DNA from: Streptomyces sp. NBC_01788
Lineage (GTDB): Bacteria > Actinomycetota > Actinomycetes > Streptomycetales > Streptomycetaceae
Reading direction: 5' to 3'
Assembly: GCF_035917575.1 (NCBI RefSeq)
Contig: NZ_CP109090.1
Span: forward strand, 2,666,001 to 2,730,000
Length of the DNA stretch: 64,000 bases
Shown: positions 1 through 9,503 of the stretch, piece after piece
How positions within the stretch are numbered: position 1 is the first letter of the stretch
How the letters are laid out: each line of letters opens with the position of its first letter
Position numbers and translations under genes: made by a program
Notes under the pieces: generated by a model
Database searches by the model: none
What the model was told of the DNA's origin: nothing
The model's input: the letters and a program-made list of their open reading frames with translations, nothing else

Positions 1-2
1 AC

Positions 3-659
3 CCGACGGGGATGATCACCTCGCTCGCCGACGCCACCGGCATGCACCTGCCGGTCGTGACCACGCTGAACGCGGTGCGGGCGCTGCGCGGCACCGCCGA
101 ACTGCTGGGCATGCCCGACCTGGAGGGTCTGTCGGACCTGGCGATGAAGTCGACGCCGGGCTCGCACGGACTCGTGATGCTGCCCTATCTGGAGGGCGAG
201 CGGACACCCAATCTGCCGCACACCGCCGGGATGCTCGCCGGGCTCCGGCGGGAGTCGATGAAGCCGGAGCATGTGGCGCGGGCCGCGTTCGAGGGCATGC
301 TGTGCGGGCTCGCGGACGCGCTCGACGTGCTGCGCGGCCGGGGTGTGGAGGTGCGCCGGGTCTTCCTGCTCGGCCCCGCCGCCGAGCTGCCCGCCGTACA
401 GGCCGTCGCACCGGCGGTGTTCGGCGCGCAGGTCGTCGTGCCGCAGCCGGCCGACTACGCCGCGATCGGCGCCGCCCGGCAGGCCGCCTGGGCGCTCGGC
501 GCCTCCCAGGGCACCCTCGATCCGCGCACCCCGCCGGCCTGGCAGGGCGCGGTGGCCCAGGTCCTGGAGCCCGGCGAGGATCTGGCGGTGGGCCAGGCGG
601 TGCGCCAGCAGTACGTGTCGGTACGTGAGCAGGTTCACCCGGGGGCCTTCGCGGGGTGA
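3..659 (+). CDS. FGGY-family carbohydrate kinase (xylulokinase-like), C-terminal part
   Basis: The reading frame is open from the left edge, so this is the 3' part of a gene that begins outside the window; about 219 residues are visible. The segment resembles the second actin-like domain of FGGY sugar kinases: LPYLEGERTPN, a run like AAFEGMLCGLADALDVL, and a glycine-rich LLGPAAELPAVQ near the end, where these kinases usually read GG(A/G)ARS. FGGY kinases phosphorylate pentoses or polyols with ATP; the xylulokinase subgroup matches the ERTPN motif best. The substrate cannot be fixed from this part. The next gene, an ABC exporter, starts 276 bases downstream on the same strand and appears unrelated. 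Confidence 0.8.
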   Translation, partial: PTGMITSLADATGMHLPVVTTLNAVRALRGTAELLGMPDLEGLSDLAMKSTPGSHGLVMLPYLEGERTPNLPHTAGMLAGLRRESMKPEHVARAAFEGMLCGLADALDVLRGRGVEVRRVFLLGPAAELPAVQAVAPAVFGAQVVVPQPADYAAIGAARQAAWALGASQGTLDPRTPPAWQGAVAQVLEPGEDLAVGQAVRQQYVSVREQVHPGAFAG

Positions 660-935
660 CACCCCGTCCCGCGATCCCTTTCACTCCATAGGCCCTTTCG
701 GGCTTATCGGGCATAAGGGTTCATTTCGAGGGCCGCAACGACCATCCATACGGGGGCGTTTAGGACATAACGGTTCACTCGTGCGATGGATCGCGGACGC
801 GAGGTCAAGGGCCGACCAGGGCTCGGCCCTTGACCCGCGGGCGGATTAATCGGTTGAGGTAACGCGGGTGGAGTGTTCGACGATAGGTGCCAGGGGACAT
901 CGACCGCCCCCACCGCCGACTGCGAGAGACCCAGC
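660..935. other. Intergenic region with a degenerate direct repeat
   Basis: No gene seen. Two related blocks occur about 54 bases apart: one contains CCATAGG and then GCATAAGGGTTCAT (711-724), the other CCATACG and then ACATAACGGTTCAC (765-778). The right part (about 924-929, GAGAGA) provides the ribosome binding site of the ABC transporter gene. The role of the repeats is unknown. Confidence 0.4.
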
Positions 936-2669
936 GTGCTCATACGACTCCTGCGGACCTATCTGAGGCCCTACAAGAAACCCATAACCCTGCTGGTGCT
1001 GCTGCAATTCCTGCAGACCTGCGCCACGCTCTACCTGCCCACGCTGAACGCCCACATCATCGACAACGGTGTGGTGAAGGGTGACACCGGTTACATCCTG
1101 ACGTTCGGCGCCGTGATGATCGGCATCTCCCTTGCACAGGTCGTGTGCAACATCGGTGCCGTCTACTTCGGCGCCCGCACCGCCTCGGCGCTCGGCCGGG
1201 ACGTACGGGCGGCCGTCTTCGACCGCGTGCAGTCCTTCTCGGCCCGGGAGGTCGGCAACTTCGGGGCGCCCTCCCTCATCACGCGGACGACGAACGACGT
1301 GCAGCAGGTCCAGATGCTGGTCCTGATGACGTTCACCCTGATGGTGTCGGCGCCCATCATGTGCGTGGGCGGTGTCGTCCTGGCCCTCGGCCTGGACGTG
1401 CCGCTGTCCGCGGTGCTGGTCGCCGTCGTCCCCGTGCTCGGCATCTGCGTGACGCTGATCGTGCGCCGGCTGCGTCCGCTGTTCCGGTCCATGCAGAAGC
1501 GCCTGGACGTGGTGAACCGGGTGCTGCGCGAGCAGATCACCGGCAACCGCGTGATCCGCGCCTTCGTCCGCGACGAGTACGAGAAGGACCGCTTCCGCAG
1601 GGCCAACACCGACCTGACGGAGATGTCGCTGGCCACCGGCCGGCTGCTCGCGCTGATGTTCCCGATGGTGATGACGGTGGTGAACGTGTCGTCCATCGCC
1701 GTGGTGTGGTTCGGCGCCCACCGCATCGACAGCGGCGGGATGCAGATCGGCGACCTGACCGCGTTCCTCGCCTATCTGATGCAGATCGTGATGTCCGTGA
1801 TGATGGCGACCTTCATGTTCATGATGGTGCCGCGCGCGGAGGTGTGCGCCGAGCGCATCCAGGAGGTCCTGGACACCGAGTCCAGCGTCGTGCCGCCCGT
1901 CGCGCCCGTGACCGAGCTGCGCCGCCACGGCCATCTGGAGATCCGCGGCGCGGGCTTCCGCTATCCGGGGGCCGAGGAGCCCGTCCTGAGGGCCATCGAC
2001 CTGGTCGCCCGCCCCGGCGAGGTGACCGCCGTCATCGGCTCGACCGGCAGCGGCAAGTCCACCCTGCTCGGTCTGGTGCCCAGGCTGTTCGACGCGACCG
2101 ACGGAGAGGTCCTCGTCGACGGCGTGGACGTGCGCACCGTGGGTCCGGAGCTGCTCGCCAGAACGGTCGGCCTGGTCCCGCAGAAGCCGTACCTGTTCGC
2201 CGGCACCGTCGCGACCAACCTGCGCTACGGCAACCCGGACGCCACCGACGAGGAGCTCTGGCAGGCGCTGAAGGTGGCACAGGCCAGGGACTTCGTCACC
2301 GGTCTCGAGGGAGGCCTGGACGCGCCGATCTCGCAGGGCGGCACGAACGTCTCCGGCGGCCAGCGCCAGCGTCTGGCCATCGCCCGCACCCTGGTGCAGC
2401 GCCCGGAGATCTACCTCTTCGACGACTCCTTCTCGGCCCTCGACTACGCCACCGACGCGGCCCTGCGGGCGGCGCTGGGGCGCGAGACCGCCGAGGCGAC
2501 CGTCGTCATCGTCGCCCAGCGCGTGGCCACCATCCGCGACGCCGACCGGATCGTCGTCCTGGACGAGGGACGGGTCGTCGGCACCGGCCGCCACCACGAG
2601 CTGATGGCGGACAACGAGACCTACCGGGAGATCGTGCTCTCCCAGCTCACGGAAGCGGAGGCAGCCTGA
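936..2669 (+). CDS. ABC exporter half-transporter, subunit 1 (degenerate catalytic site)
   Basis: A fused membrane/ATPase half-transporter of 577 residues. The GTG at 936 is chosen because GAGAG lies seven bases before it and the product then starts at the usual LIRLLRTYLRPYKK. An N-terminal ABC type-1 membrane domain (about residues 15-300) is followed by a nucleotide-binding domain with Walker A GSTGSGKST, signature VSGGQRQR and Walker B IYLFDDSFSALD. Where Walker B normally has the catalytic glutamate (LDEA) it has an aspartate (FDDS). The partner gene overlaps the stop codon (TGATG) and has the reverse pattern. The two should form a heterodimeric exporter with one hydrolytic and one degenerate ATP site, like the TM287/288 family. 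The cargo is unknown; drugs or lipids are typical of the family. Confidence 0.9.
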   Translation: MLIRLLRTYLRPYKKPITLLVLLQFLQTCATLYLPTLNAHIIDNGVVKGDTGYILTFGAVMIGISLAQVVCNIGAVYFGARTASALGRDVRAAVFDRVQSFSAREVGNFGAPSLITRTTNDVQQVQMLVLMTFTLMVSAPIMCVGGVVLALGLDVPLSAVLVAVVPVLGICVTLIVRRLRPLFRSMQKRLDVVNRVLREQITGNRVIRAFVRDEYEKDRFRRANTDLTEMSLATGRLLALMFPMVMTVVNVSSIAVVWFGAHRIDSGGMQIGDLTAFLAYLMQIVMSVMMATFMFMMVPRAEVCAERIQEVLDTESSVVPPVAPVTELRRHGHLEIRGAGFRYPGAEEPVLRAIDLVARPGEVTAVIGSTGSGKSTLLGLVPRLFDATDGEVLVDGVDVRTVGPELLARTVGLVPQKPYLFAGTVATNLRYGNPDATDEELWQALKVAQARDFVTGLEGGLDAPISQGGTNVSGGQRQRLAIARTLVQRPEIYLFDDSFSALDYATDAALRAALGRETAEATVVIVAQRVATIRDADRIVVLDEGRVVGTGRHHELMADNETYREIVLSQLTEAEAA

Positions 2670-4651
2670 TGGCCGGGCCGATGGGGCGCATGATGGGCGG
2701 GTCCGGGCCCGACAACCGCTCGCTGAACTTCAAGGAGTCGGGCAAACGGCTCATCGCCCAGTTCAGGCCCGAACGGGTCACCGTCGCCGCCCTGGTGCTG
2801 TGCGTGGTGGTGAGCGTCATGCTCAGCGTGATCGGGCCGAAGATCCTCGGCAAGGCCACCGACCTGGTCTTCGCGGGGATCGTCGGCCGGCAGATGCCGG
2901 CCGGGGCGACCAAGGGCGAGGTCCTCGCCTCCATGCGCGAGCGTGGCCAGGGCGCGATCGCCGACATGCTGAGGAGCACCGACTTCACCCCCGGCAAGGG
3001 GATCGACTTCGGTGCCGTCGGCAATGTGCTGCTGCTCGCGCTGAGCACGTTCCTGGTGGCCGGCCTGCTGATGGGCGTGGCGACGCGGCTGGTGAACCGG
3101 TCGGTGAACCGGACCGTGTTCCGGATGCGCGAGGACGTGCAGACGAAGCTGTCGCGGCTGCCGCTGTCGTACTTCGACAAGCGCCAGCGCGGCGAGGTAC
3201 TCTCCCGCGCCACCAACGACATCGACAACATCGGGCAGACGCTCAACCAGTCGATGGGCCAGCTCATCAACTCGCTGCTGACCATCATCGGCGTGCTCGT
3301 CATGATGTTCTACGTCTCCTGGATCCTGGCGCTGGTCGCGCTGGTGACCGTGCCGCTGTCGTTCGTCGTCGCCACGCGCGTGGGCAAGCGGTCGCAGCCG
3401 CACTTCGTGCAGCAGTGGCGCTCGACGGGCCAGCTCAACGCGCACATCGAGGAGATGTACACCGGGCACACCCTGGTGAAGGTGTTCGGGCGGCAGGAGG
3501 AGTCGGCGAAGCAGTTCGCCGAGCAGAACGACGCGCTGTACGAGGCCGGGTTCAAGGCGCAGTTCAACAGCGGCGTCATGCAGCCGCTGATGATGTTCGT
3601 GTCGAACATCAACTACGTGCTGGTGGCCGTCGTCGGTGGTCTCCGGGTCGCCTCGGGCACGCTGTCCATCGGTGACGTGCAGGCCTTCATCCAGTACTCG
3701 CGGCAGTTCTCGATGCCGCTGACCCAGGTGGCCTCGATGGCCAACCTGGTGCAGTCGGGCGTCGCCTCGGCCGAGCGCGTCTTCGAACTGCTGGACGCCG
3801 AGGAGCAGACGGCGGACCCGGTGCCGGGCGTGCGGCCGGAGGAGCTGCGCGGACGGGTCGCGCTGGAGCACGTGTCGTTCCGCTACGACCCCGAGAAGCC
3901 GCTCATCGAGGACCTGTCCCTGACGGTGGAGCCCGGCCACACGGTCGCGATCGTCGGCCCGACCGGCGCGGGCAAGACCACGCTGGTCAACCTGCTCATG
4001 CGGTTCTACGACGTCACCGGCGGGCGCATCACGCTCGACGGGATCGACATCGGGAAGATGTCGCGGGACGAACTGCGGTCCGGGATCGGCATGGTGCTCC
4101 AGGACACCTGGCTGTTCGGCGGCACCATCGCGGAGAACATCGCCTACGGCGCTGGAGTGGAAGGGGGTGCGCGAAGCGCACTCGGTCAGGGTGGTGGCGG
4201 GCGACGGGTGGGCGAGGTCACCCGCGGGGAGATCGAGGAGGCGGCGCGGGCCGCGCACGCCGACCGGTTCGTGCGTACGCTGCCCGACGGCTACGACACC
4301 GTGATCGACGACGAGGGCTCCGGGGTGAGCGCCGGTGAGAAGCAGCTCATCACCATCGCGCGGGCGTTCCTGTCCGACCCGGTGATCCTCGTCCTGGACG
4401 AGGCGACCAGCTCGGTCGACACCCGTACCGAAGTGCTGATCCAGAAGGCGATGGCCAAACTCCAGCACGGCAGGACATCGTTCGTCATCGCCCACCGGCT
4501 CTCCACGATCCGGGACGCGGACACGATCCTCGTCATGGAGAACGGCTCCATCGTCGAACAGGGCGCCCACGACGAGCTGCTGGGTGCGGACGGGGCGTAC
4601 GCGCGCCTGTACAAGGCGCAGTTCGCGCAGGCGGTCGCCGAGGTGGACTGA
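2669..4651 (+). CDS. ABC exporter half-transporter, subunit 2 (intact Walker B)
   Basis: 660 residues; the ATG overlaps the stop codon of subunit 1, which indicates translational coupling. The membrane domain is followed by Walker A GPTGAGKTT and Walker B ILVLDEATSSVD, with the catalytic glutamate present, but the signature reads VSAGEKQL in place of LSGGQ. This complements subunit 1, whose signature is canonical, so the single active ATP site should be built from Walker motifs here and the signature there. Oddity: between ENIAYG and EIEEAARAAHADRF there are about 20 extra Gly/Arg-rich residues (near 4150-4225) that contain a perfect hairpin, GTGCGC-GAA-GCGCAC at 4167-4181. Family members are normally shorter here, so this may be an in-frame repeat insertion. 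Confidence 0.9.
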   Translation: MAGPMGRMMGGSGPDNRSLNFKESGKRLIAQFRPERVTVAALVLCVVVSVMLSVIGPKILGKATDLVFAGIVGRQMPAGATKGEVLASMRERGQGAIADMLRSTDFTPGKGIDFGAVGNVLLLALSTFLVAGLLMGVATRLVNRSVNRTVFRMREDVQTKLSRLPLSYFDKRQRGEVLSRATNDIDNIGQTLNQSMGQLINSLLTIIGVLVMMFYVSWILALVALVTVPLSFVVATRVGKRSQPHFVQQWRSTGQLNAHIEEMYTGHTLVKVFGRQEESAKQFAEQNDALYEAGFKAQFNSGVMQPLMMFVSNINYVLVAVVGGLRVASGTLSIGDVQAFIQYSRQFSMPLTQVASMANLVQSGVASAERVFELLDAEEQTADPVPGVRPEELRGRVALEHVSFRYDPEKPLIEDLSLTVEPGHTVAIVGPTGAGKTTLVNLLMRFYDVTGGRITLDGIDIGKMSRDELRSGIGMVLQDTWLFGGTIAENIAYGAGVEGGARSALGQGGGGRRVGEVTRGEIEEAARAAHADRFVRTLPDGYDTVIDDEGSGVSAGEKQLITIARAFLSDPVILVLDEATSSVDTRTEVLIQKAMAKLQHGRTSFVIAHRLSTIRDADTILVMENGSIVEQGAHDELLGADGAYARLYKAQFAQAVAEVD

Positions 4652-4697
4652 CCGCCGGTGCTTTGCGACGGGGCCGCTCGCCGGGGTGAGCGGCCCA

Positions 4698-4945
4698 GGG
4701 GCCTGTCCGGCGGATCAGGTCGCAGAAAACCCACGGCCTCTGATCGACTCGGGTGAGCGGGGGCTGGTGCGTCCGACTGCAAGGCGGAGGAGGGCGTCGA
4801 CGCGATGGGGGTCCCCCCTGCTCGTTCAGAGCTTGGGGGAGTCGGCAACCGACGACAACGCCGCTGGGGGTCCCCCCTGCTCGAAGAGCTTGGGGGAGGG
4901 CGTGCCAGCCCCCGCGTCTGCGACAGGATCCGCCGGACGGGCCCC
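4698..4945. mobile_element. MITE-like element with 29-bp terminal inverted repeats
   Basis: The left end (4698-4726) and right end (4917-4945) are inverted repeats matching at 26 of 29 positions, with a shared core GTCCGGCGGATC. The 248-bp interior has no gene but carries two copies of a hairpin block (4805-4841 and 4864-4898): GGGGGTCCCCCCTGCTCG, a short variable loop and AGCTTGGGGGAG. It ends three bases before the stop codon of the sigma factor gene on the opposite strand and starts 46 bases after the ABC exporter. No transposase is encoded. Similar blocks are scattered in Streptomyces genomes as I remember them; mobility is inferred from the structure only. It may also act as a terminator for both flanking genes. 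Confidence 0.65.
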
Positions 4946-4948
4946 AGG

Positions 4949-6094
4949 TCAGTCCAGATAGCCGCGGAGCTGGTCGGCGAAGGCGTGGTCGCGCAGCTTG
5001 CTGAGGGTCTTGGACTCGATCTGGCGGATCCGCTCGCGGGTCACGCCGAAGATGCGCCCTATCTCCTCCAGCGTGCGCGGGCGCCCGTCGACGAGCCCGT
5101 ACCGCAACTGCACGACCTTGCGCTCGCGTTCCCCCAGCGTGGACAGCACGGCCTCCAGGTGCTCGCGCAGCAGCAGGAACGCCGCCGACTCCACCGGCGA
5201 GGCGGCGTCGCCGTCCTCGATCAGGTCACCGAGGGCGACCTCGTCCTCCTCGCCGACCGGGGCGTGCAGGGAGACCGGCTCCTGGGCGAGCCGCAGGACC
5301 TCGCTCACCCGCTCGGGCGGCAGGTCGAGGAGGGCGGCGACCTCCTCGGTGGCCGGCTCGTAGCCCCGCTCCTGGAGCATCCGCCGCTGCACCCGTACGA
5401 CCCGGTTGATGAGTTCGACGACGTGCACGGGCACGCGGATGGTGCGGGCCTGGTCGGCCAGGGCGCGGGACATGGCCTGGCGGATCCACCAGGTGGCGTA
5501 GGTGGAGAACTTGTAGCCGCGGGCGTAGTCGAACTTCTCCACGGCCCGGATGAGCCCGAGGTTGCCCTCCTGCACGAGGTCGAGCATCGTGAGCCCCCGG
5601 CCGACGTACCGCTTCGCCACGGACACCACGAGCCGCAGGTTCGCCTCGATGAGCCGGCGCTTGGCCATCCGGCCCAGCACGACGATCCGGTCCAGGTCCA
5701 GGGCGAGCCGGCTGTCCAGGTCCGGGGTGGTGGTCAGCTTCTCCTCCGCGAACAGACCGGCCTCCACACGCCGGGCCAGCTCGACCTCCTCCGCGGCGGT
5801 GAGCAGCGGGATCCGGCCGATCTCCCGGAGGTACTGGCGGAACAGGTCGGAGGAGGGGCCGCCGCTCTCGGTACGGGCGGGAACCGGATCGGGAAGCTCG
5901 GGCGGGGCCTCCGCGTCCGCCTCCGGGACCGGCCCGGCGCTGCCCGGTCCGGCGGGGCTGTCGGTCTGGGTGAGGGTCTGGGTCTGCACGGGGGCGACCT
6001 CCAGGATGATCGCTGCTGAGCGTGCGGCAGCGGTACGAGAGGGGGCGGAGTCGGCGGCGGCCTCGCCACCGTCCGTCCCGTACGCGAGAAGCAC
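4949..6094 (-). CDS. hrdA: Principal-type (group 1/2) RNA polymerase sigma factor, HrdA-like
   Basis: 381 residues. A poorly conserved N-terminus of about 80 residues is followed by region 1.2 ([17 protein letters not shown]), region 2 (about 145-216, including the [10 protein letters not shown] and [14 protein letters not shown] segments), region 3 (about 217-300) and region 4 (about 312-374, [18 protein letters not shown]). These are the signatures of housekeeping-type sigma factors. Streptomyces has four (HrdA-D). Its place next to dnaG and the ABC pair matches hrdA as I recall it, so the symbol rests on gene order and length, not on alignment. HrdB, the essential one, normally has a much longer N-terminus. 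The ATG at 6094 is the first good start; region 1.2 onward is certain. A MITE-like element abuts its 3' end. Confidence 0.85.
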   Translation of the reverse strand: MLLAYGTDGGEAAADSAPSRTAAARSAAIILEVAPVQTQTLTQTDSPAGPGSAGPVPEADAEAPPELPDPVPARTESGGPSSDLFRQYLREIGRIPLLTAAEEVELARRVEAGLFAEEKLTTTPDLDSRLALDLDRIVVLGRMAKRRLIEANLRLVVSVAKRYVGRGLTMLDLVQEGNLGLIRAVEKFDYARGYKFSTYATWWIRQAMSRALADQARTIRVPVHVVELINRVVRVQRRMLQERGYEPATEEVAALLDLPPERVSEVLRLAQEPVSLHAPVGEEDEVALGDLIEDGDAASPVESAAFLLLREHLEAVLSTLGERERKVVQLRYGLVDGRPRTLEEIGRIFGVTRERIRQIESKTLSKLRDHAFADQLRGYLD

Positions 6095-6267
6095 AGCCGC
6101 GGGGATGCGTCACCCGTGAGGGGCGGAGCGGCCGCGCTCCGAGGACTCAGGCAACCGGACCCAGTGTGGGGTACGACACAACACCGCCACGAGGGGCGTG
6201 CGAAGACTTTTTGAGTCCGGTGCGTGAGCGGCCGGTTACTCAGACCGCCCGACGGCCCGGCGCGCGC

Positions 6268-8178
6268 TCACAGCGCTGCCACGCCGCGTTCGCGCAGGGC
6301 CTGGTCGTACTGCTGGAGGATCCACAACTCGTTCTGCGCCGAGGCCAGTTGGGCGGGGTCGCCGCCGGTGCCCAGGCGGGCGACCGTGCTCTGCAGGTCG
6401 CGGATGCGGCGTTCGACCGCGCGGCGGCGGACCGTCACCAGCTGGGCACCCGCGTAGGCCTCGTCGACGTCCCGGTGGAGCAGGATCGCCTCCACCGCCA
6501 GCTCGGTGACCATCGCGCGGACCGTGTCGTCAGGGGCGACCTCGCGGACCCGGGCCAGGTACTCGTGCGGGTCGCCGACGCCGTACTCGGCGCCGCCCGC
6601 GTCCAGGACCGCCTGGCGTACGGCGGCGTAGGGCGAGGCGGTGAACTCGTCCACGCCGTAGGCGTCGAAGGCCGGGGAGACCAGCTCCGGGCGCTGCAGG
6701 GCGAGTTTGAGCAGTTCGCGTTCGGTGGCGAAGACCGGGTTGCGCAGGTTGAGCGCCGGGCCCCGGGGCGCGGGACGCGTCGGCGCGTACTCCTGCTGCG
6801 GGCCCCGCTGCCGCTGGTCGGGGGCGGGGCCGCGGCCGCCGCGTTCACGGGCCCAGCGGGCCAGCTGGGCCACCCGCTTGACCACGAACTGGGTGTCGAG
6901 GATGCCGAGCAGTCCGGCGAGCTGCACCGCGACCTCGTGCTGGGCGCCGCTGTTCTTGATCCGGGCGACGACCGGCGCGGCCTCGTCCAGGGCGGAGGCA
7001 CGGCCGGCCGGGGTGTCGAGGTCGTAGCGGGCCACGATCTGGCGCAGCGCGAACTCGAACAGCGGGGTGCGCGGTTCGACCAGGTCGGCGACCGCCTCGT
7101 CGCCCTTGGCCAGGCGCAGGTCGCAGGGGTCCATGCCGTCCGGGGCGACGGCGATGTAGGTCTCGGCGGCGAACTTCTGGTCGTCCTCGAAGGCCCGCAG
7201 GGCCGCCTTCTGCCCGGCCGCGTCACCGTCGAAGGTGAAGATCACACGCGCCGATCCGTTGTCCATCAGCAGCCGGCGCAGGATCTTGATGTGGTCGCCG
7301 CCGAACGCCGTGCCGCAGGTGGCGATGGCGATCGGCACGCCGGCCAGGTGGCAGGCCATGACGTCGGTGTAGCCCTCGACCACCACCGCCCGGGAGGTCT
7401 TCGCGATCTCCTTCTTCGCCAGGTCGATCCCGTAGAGCACCTGGGACTTCTTGTAGATCGCGGTGTCGGGGGTGTTGAGGTACTTCGGTCCGTTGTCCGC
7501 CTCGTACAGCTTGCGCGCGCCGAAGCCGACCACGTCGCCGCCGATGTCGCGGATCGGCCACATCAGCCGGCCCCGGAAGCGGTCGATGGGACCGCGGCGG
7601 CCCTCCTGGGCGAGACCGGAGAGGATCAGCTCCTTGTCGGTGAAGCCCTTGCCGCGCAGAAAGCGGGTGAGGTGGTCCCAGCCCTGGGGGCTGTAGCCGA
7701 CGCCGAAGTGGAGGGCGGCGCCCTGGTCGAAGCCGCGTTCGGCGAGGAAGACCCGGCCGGTCTCGGCCTCGGCGGAGTTCGCGAGCTGTTCGGCGTACCA
7801 GTCGGCGGCCAGCTTGTGCGCCTCCACCAGGCGGATGCGCTCGCCGCGCTGGTGGGCGGGGTTGTACCCGCCCTCCTCGTAGCGCAGGGTGATGCCGGCC
7901 TGGGCGGCCAGTCGCTCGACCGTCTCCGAGAAGGAGAGGTGGTCGATCTTCATCACGAACGCGATGGTGTCGCCGCCCTCCTGGCAGCCGAAGCAGTGGA
8001 AGAGTCCCTTGCTCGGGCTGACCTGGAAGGACGGCGACTTCTCGTCGTGGAACGGGCACAGGCCCTTGAGGTTGCCCCCGCCCGCGTTCCGCAGCTGGAG
8101 GTACTCGGACACCACGGCGTCGATCGGGACCGCGTCCCGTACCGCCTTCACGTCCTCGTCGTTGATCCGTCCTGCCAC
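6268..8178 (-). CDS. dnaG: DNA primase DnaG
   Basis: 636 residues, normal length for the family. It makes the RNA primers for replication. The N-terminal CHC2 zinc-binding domain has C41, H44, C62 and C65 (CPFH, HCFGC). The catalytic Toprim core shows VVVEGYTDVMA and FTFDGDAAGQKAA, where the acidic residues bind metal. The C-terminal helicase-binding domain runs to the end (LWILQQYDQALRERG). The sigma factor gene lies 173 bases downstream on the same strand, so this is a reduced form of the classic primase-sigma macromolecular synthesis arrangement. Confidence 0.96.
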   Translation of the reverse strand: MAGRINDEDVKAVRDAVPIDAVVSEYLQLRNAGGGNLKGLCPFHDEKSPSFQVSPSKGLFHCFGCQEGGDTIAFVMKIDHLSFSETVERLAAQAGITLRYEEGGYNPAHQRGERIRLVEAHKLAADWYAEQLANSAEAETGRVFLAERGFDQGAALHFGVGYSPQGWDHLTRFLRGKGFTDKELILSGLAQEGRRGPIDRFRGRLMWPIRDIGGDVVGFGARKLYEADNGPKYLNTPDTAIYKKSQVLYGIDLAKKEIAKTSRAVVVEGYTDVMACHLAGVPIAIATCGTAFGGDHIKILRRLLMDNGSARVIFTFDGDAAGQKAALRAFEDDQKFAAETYIAVAPDGMDPCDLRLAKGDEAVADLVEPRTPLFEFALRQIVARYDLDTPAGRASALDEAAPVVARIKNSGAQHEVAVQLAGLLGILDTQFVVKRVAQLARWARERGGRGPAPDQRQRGPQQEYAPTRPAPRGPALNLRNPVFATERELLKLALQRPELVSPAFDAYGVDEFTASPYAAVRQAVLDAGGAEYGVGDPHEYLARVREVAPDDTVRAMVTELAVEAILLHRDVDEAYAGAQLVTVRRRAVERRIRDLQSTVARLGTGGDPAQLASAQNELWILQQYDQALRERGVAAL

Positions 8179-8217
8179 GCCAGAAGTCTACGGTGGTCCG
8201 GCGAGGCTCCCGCCCGG

Positions 8218-9483
8218 CTACGGGGTCAGGCTCTCCAGCGGCACGTGCGGGTCCGCGAGCGCCTCCGTGTCCACCCGCGCCCGCGTACGGATCAGGTGCT
8301 GGATCGGGTCCGTGACGTCCCACACGTTGACGTTCATCCCGGCCAGGACGCGGCCCTCCTTCACCCAGAACGCGATGAACTCGCGCTTTCCGGCGTCCCC
8401 GCGGATCACCACCTCGTCGTAGGAGCCGGGGGGCGCCCAGCCGCTGTACTCCATGCCCAGGTCGTACTGGTCGGTGAAGAAGTAGGGCACGCGGTCGTAG
8501 AGGACCTCCTGGCCGAGCATCGCGCGGGCCGCGGCCGGGCCGCCGTTCAGCGCGTTGGCCCAGTGCTCCACCCGCAGCCGGGTGTCGAACAGCCCGTGCG
8601 GGAAGGCGGCGACGTCGCCGGCCGCGTAGATGTCCGGGTCGGACGTGCGCAGCCGCTCGTCCACCTTGATGCCGCCGCCGTGGGCGCGGTCGGCCAGCTC
8701 CAGGCCCGCCGACTCCGCCAGGGCGACACGCGGCGCGGCGCCGATCGCGGCGAGCACGTCGTGGCAGGGGTGCTCCTCGCCGTCGTCGGTCCGGACGGCT
8801 AGCACCATGCCGTCCTGCCCGACGATCTCGGTGAGCCGAGCACCGAAGCGGAAGCGGACGCCGTGCTCGCGGTGCAGATCGGCGAAGAGCTGGCCGAGCT
8901 CGGGGCCGAGCGCGCTGTGCAGCGGGGTGGCGGCCGTCTGGACGACGGTGACCTCCGCGCCGTACTCGCGGGCCGCCGCCGCGACCTCCAGGCCGATCCA
9001 GCCGCCGCCCGCGATCACGAGGTGGCCGTTGTCCCGGCCGAGGTGGGTCAGGACGTGCTTCAGGCGCTCGGCGTGGGCGAGGCGGCGCAGGTGGTGGACG
9101 CCGGCGAGGTCGGTGCCGGGGATGTCCAGGCGGCGCGGCTCGGCGCCGGTGGCCAGCAGCAGCTTGTCGTAGCGCACGTGGGTGCCGTCGTCCCCGTAGT
9201 GGACGGTTTTCGCGGCGCGGTCGATCGCGACGACCGTCTGGCCGAGGTGCAGCTCGATGTCGTTCTGCGCGTACCAGGCGGGCTCGTGCACGAAGACGCT
9301 GTCGCGCTCCTCCTTGCCGAGCAGGTACCCCTTGGACAGCGGCGGCCGCTCGTAGGGGTGGTCGCGCTCGTCGCACACGAGGATCACGCGGCCGCTGAAG
9401 CCCTCCGCGCGCAGCGTCTCGGCCGCCTTCGCGCCGGCCAGCCCTCCTCCGACGATGACGAATGTCTGATCCGCGTCGACCAC
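8218..9483 (-). CDS. FAD-dependent NAD(P)/ferredoxin-type oxidoreductase
   Basis: 421 residues from a GTG at 9483, chosen because GGAGG sits about six bases upstream and the FAD motif TFVIVGGGLAGAKAAETL follows directly. A second nucleotide-binding fold has HLVIAGGGWIGLEVAAAA (NAD(P)), and IYAAGDVA near the C-terminus contacts FAD. This layout is shared by ferredoxin reductases of dioxygenase and P450 systems and by NAD(P)H-nitrite-reductase-like proteins. No CXXC disulphide is seen. The gene lies 39 bases upstream of dnaG on the same strand. The partner protein is unknown. Confidence 0.85.
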   Translation of the reverse strand: MVDADQTFVIVGGGLAGAKAAETLRAEGFSGRVILVCDERDHPYERPPLSKGYLLGKEERDSVFVHEPAWYAQNDIELHLGQTVVAIDRAAKTVHYGDDGTHVRYDKLLLATGAEPRRLDIPGTDLAGVHHLRRLAHAERLKHVLTHLGRDNGHLVIAGGGWIGLEVAAAAREYGAEVTVVQTAATPLHSALGPELGQLFADLHREHGVRFRFGARLTEIVGQDGMVLAVRTDDGEEHPCHDVLAAIGAAPRVALAESAGLELADRAHGGGIKVDERLRTSDPDIYAAGDVAAFPHGLFDTRLRVEHWANALNGGPAAARAMLGQEVLYDRVPYFFTDQYDLGMEYSGWAPPGSYDEVVIRGDAGKREFIAFWVKEGRVLAGMNVNVWDVTDPIQHLIRTRARVDTEALADPHVPLESLTP

Positions 9484-9503
9484 TTGATGCCTCCTGCCGG
9501 GGG

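Noticed and set aside
6022..8802. Very long plus-strand open frame over the sigma factor, dnaG and the FAD oxidoreductase
   Set aside because: It is the antisense of well-supported genes; its sequence is Gly/Arg/Val/Leu-rich with no family features, a common result of GC-rich third positions.
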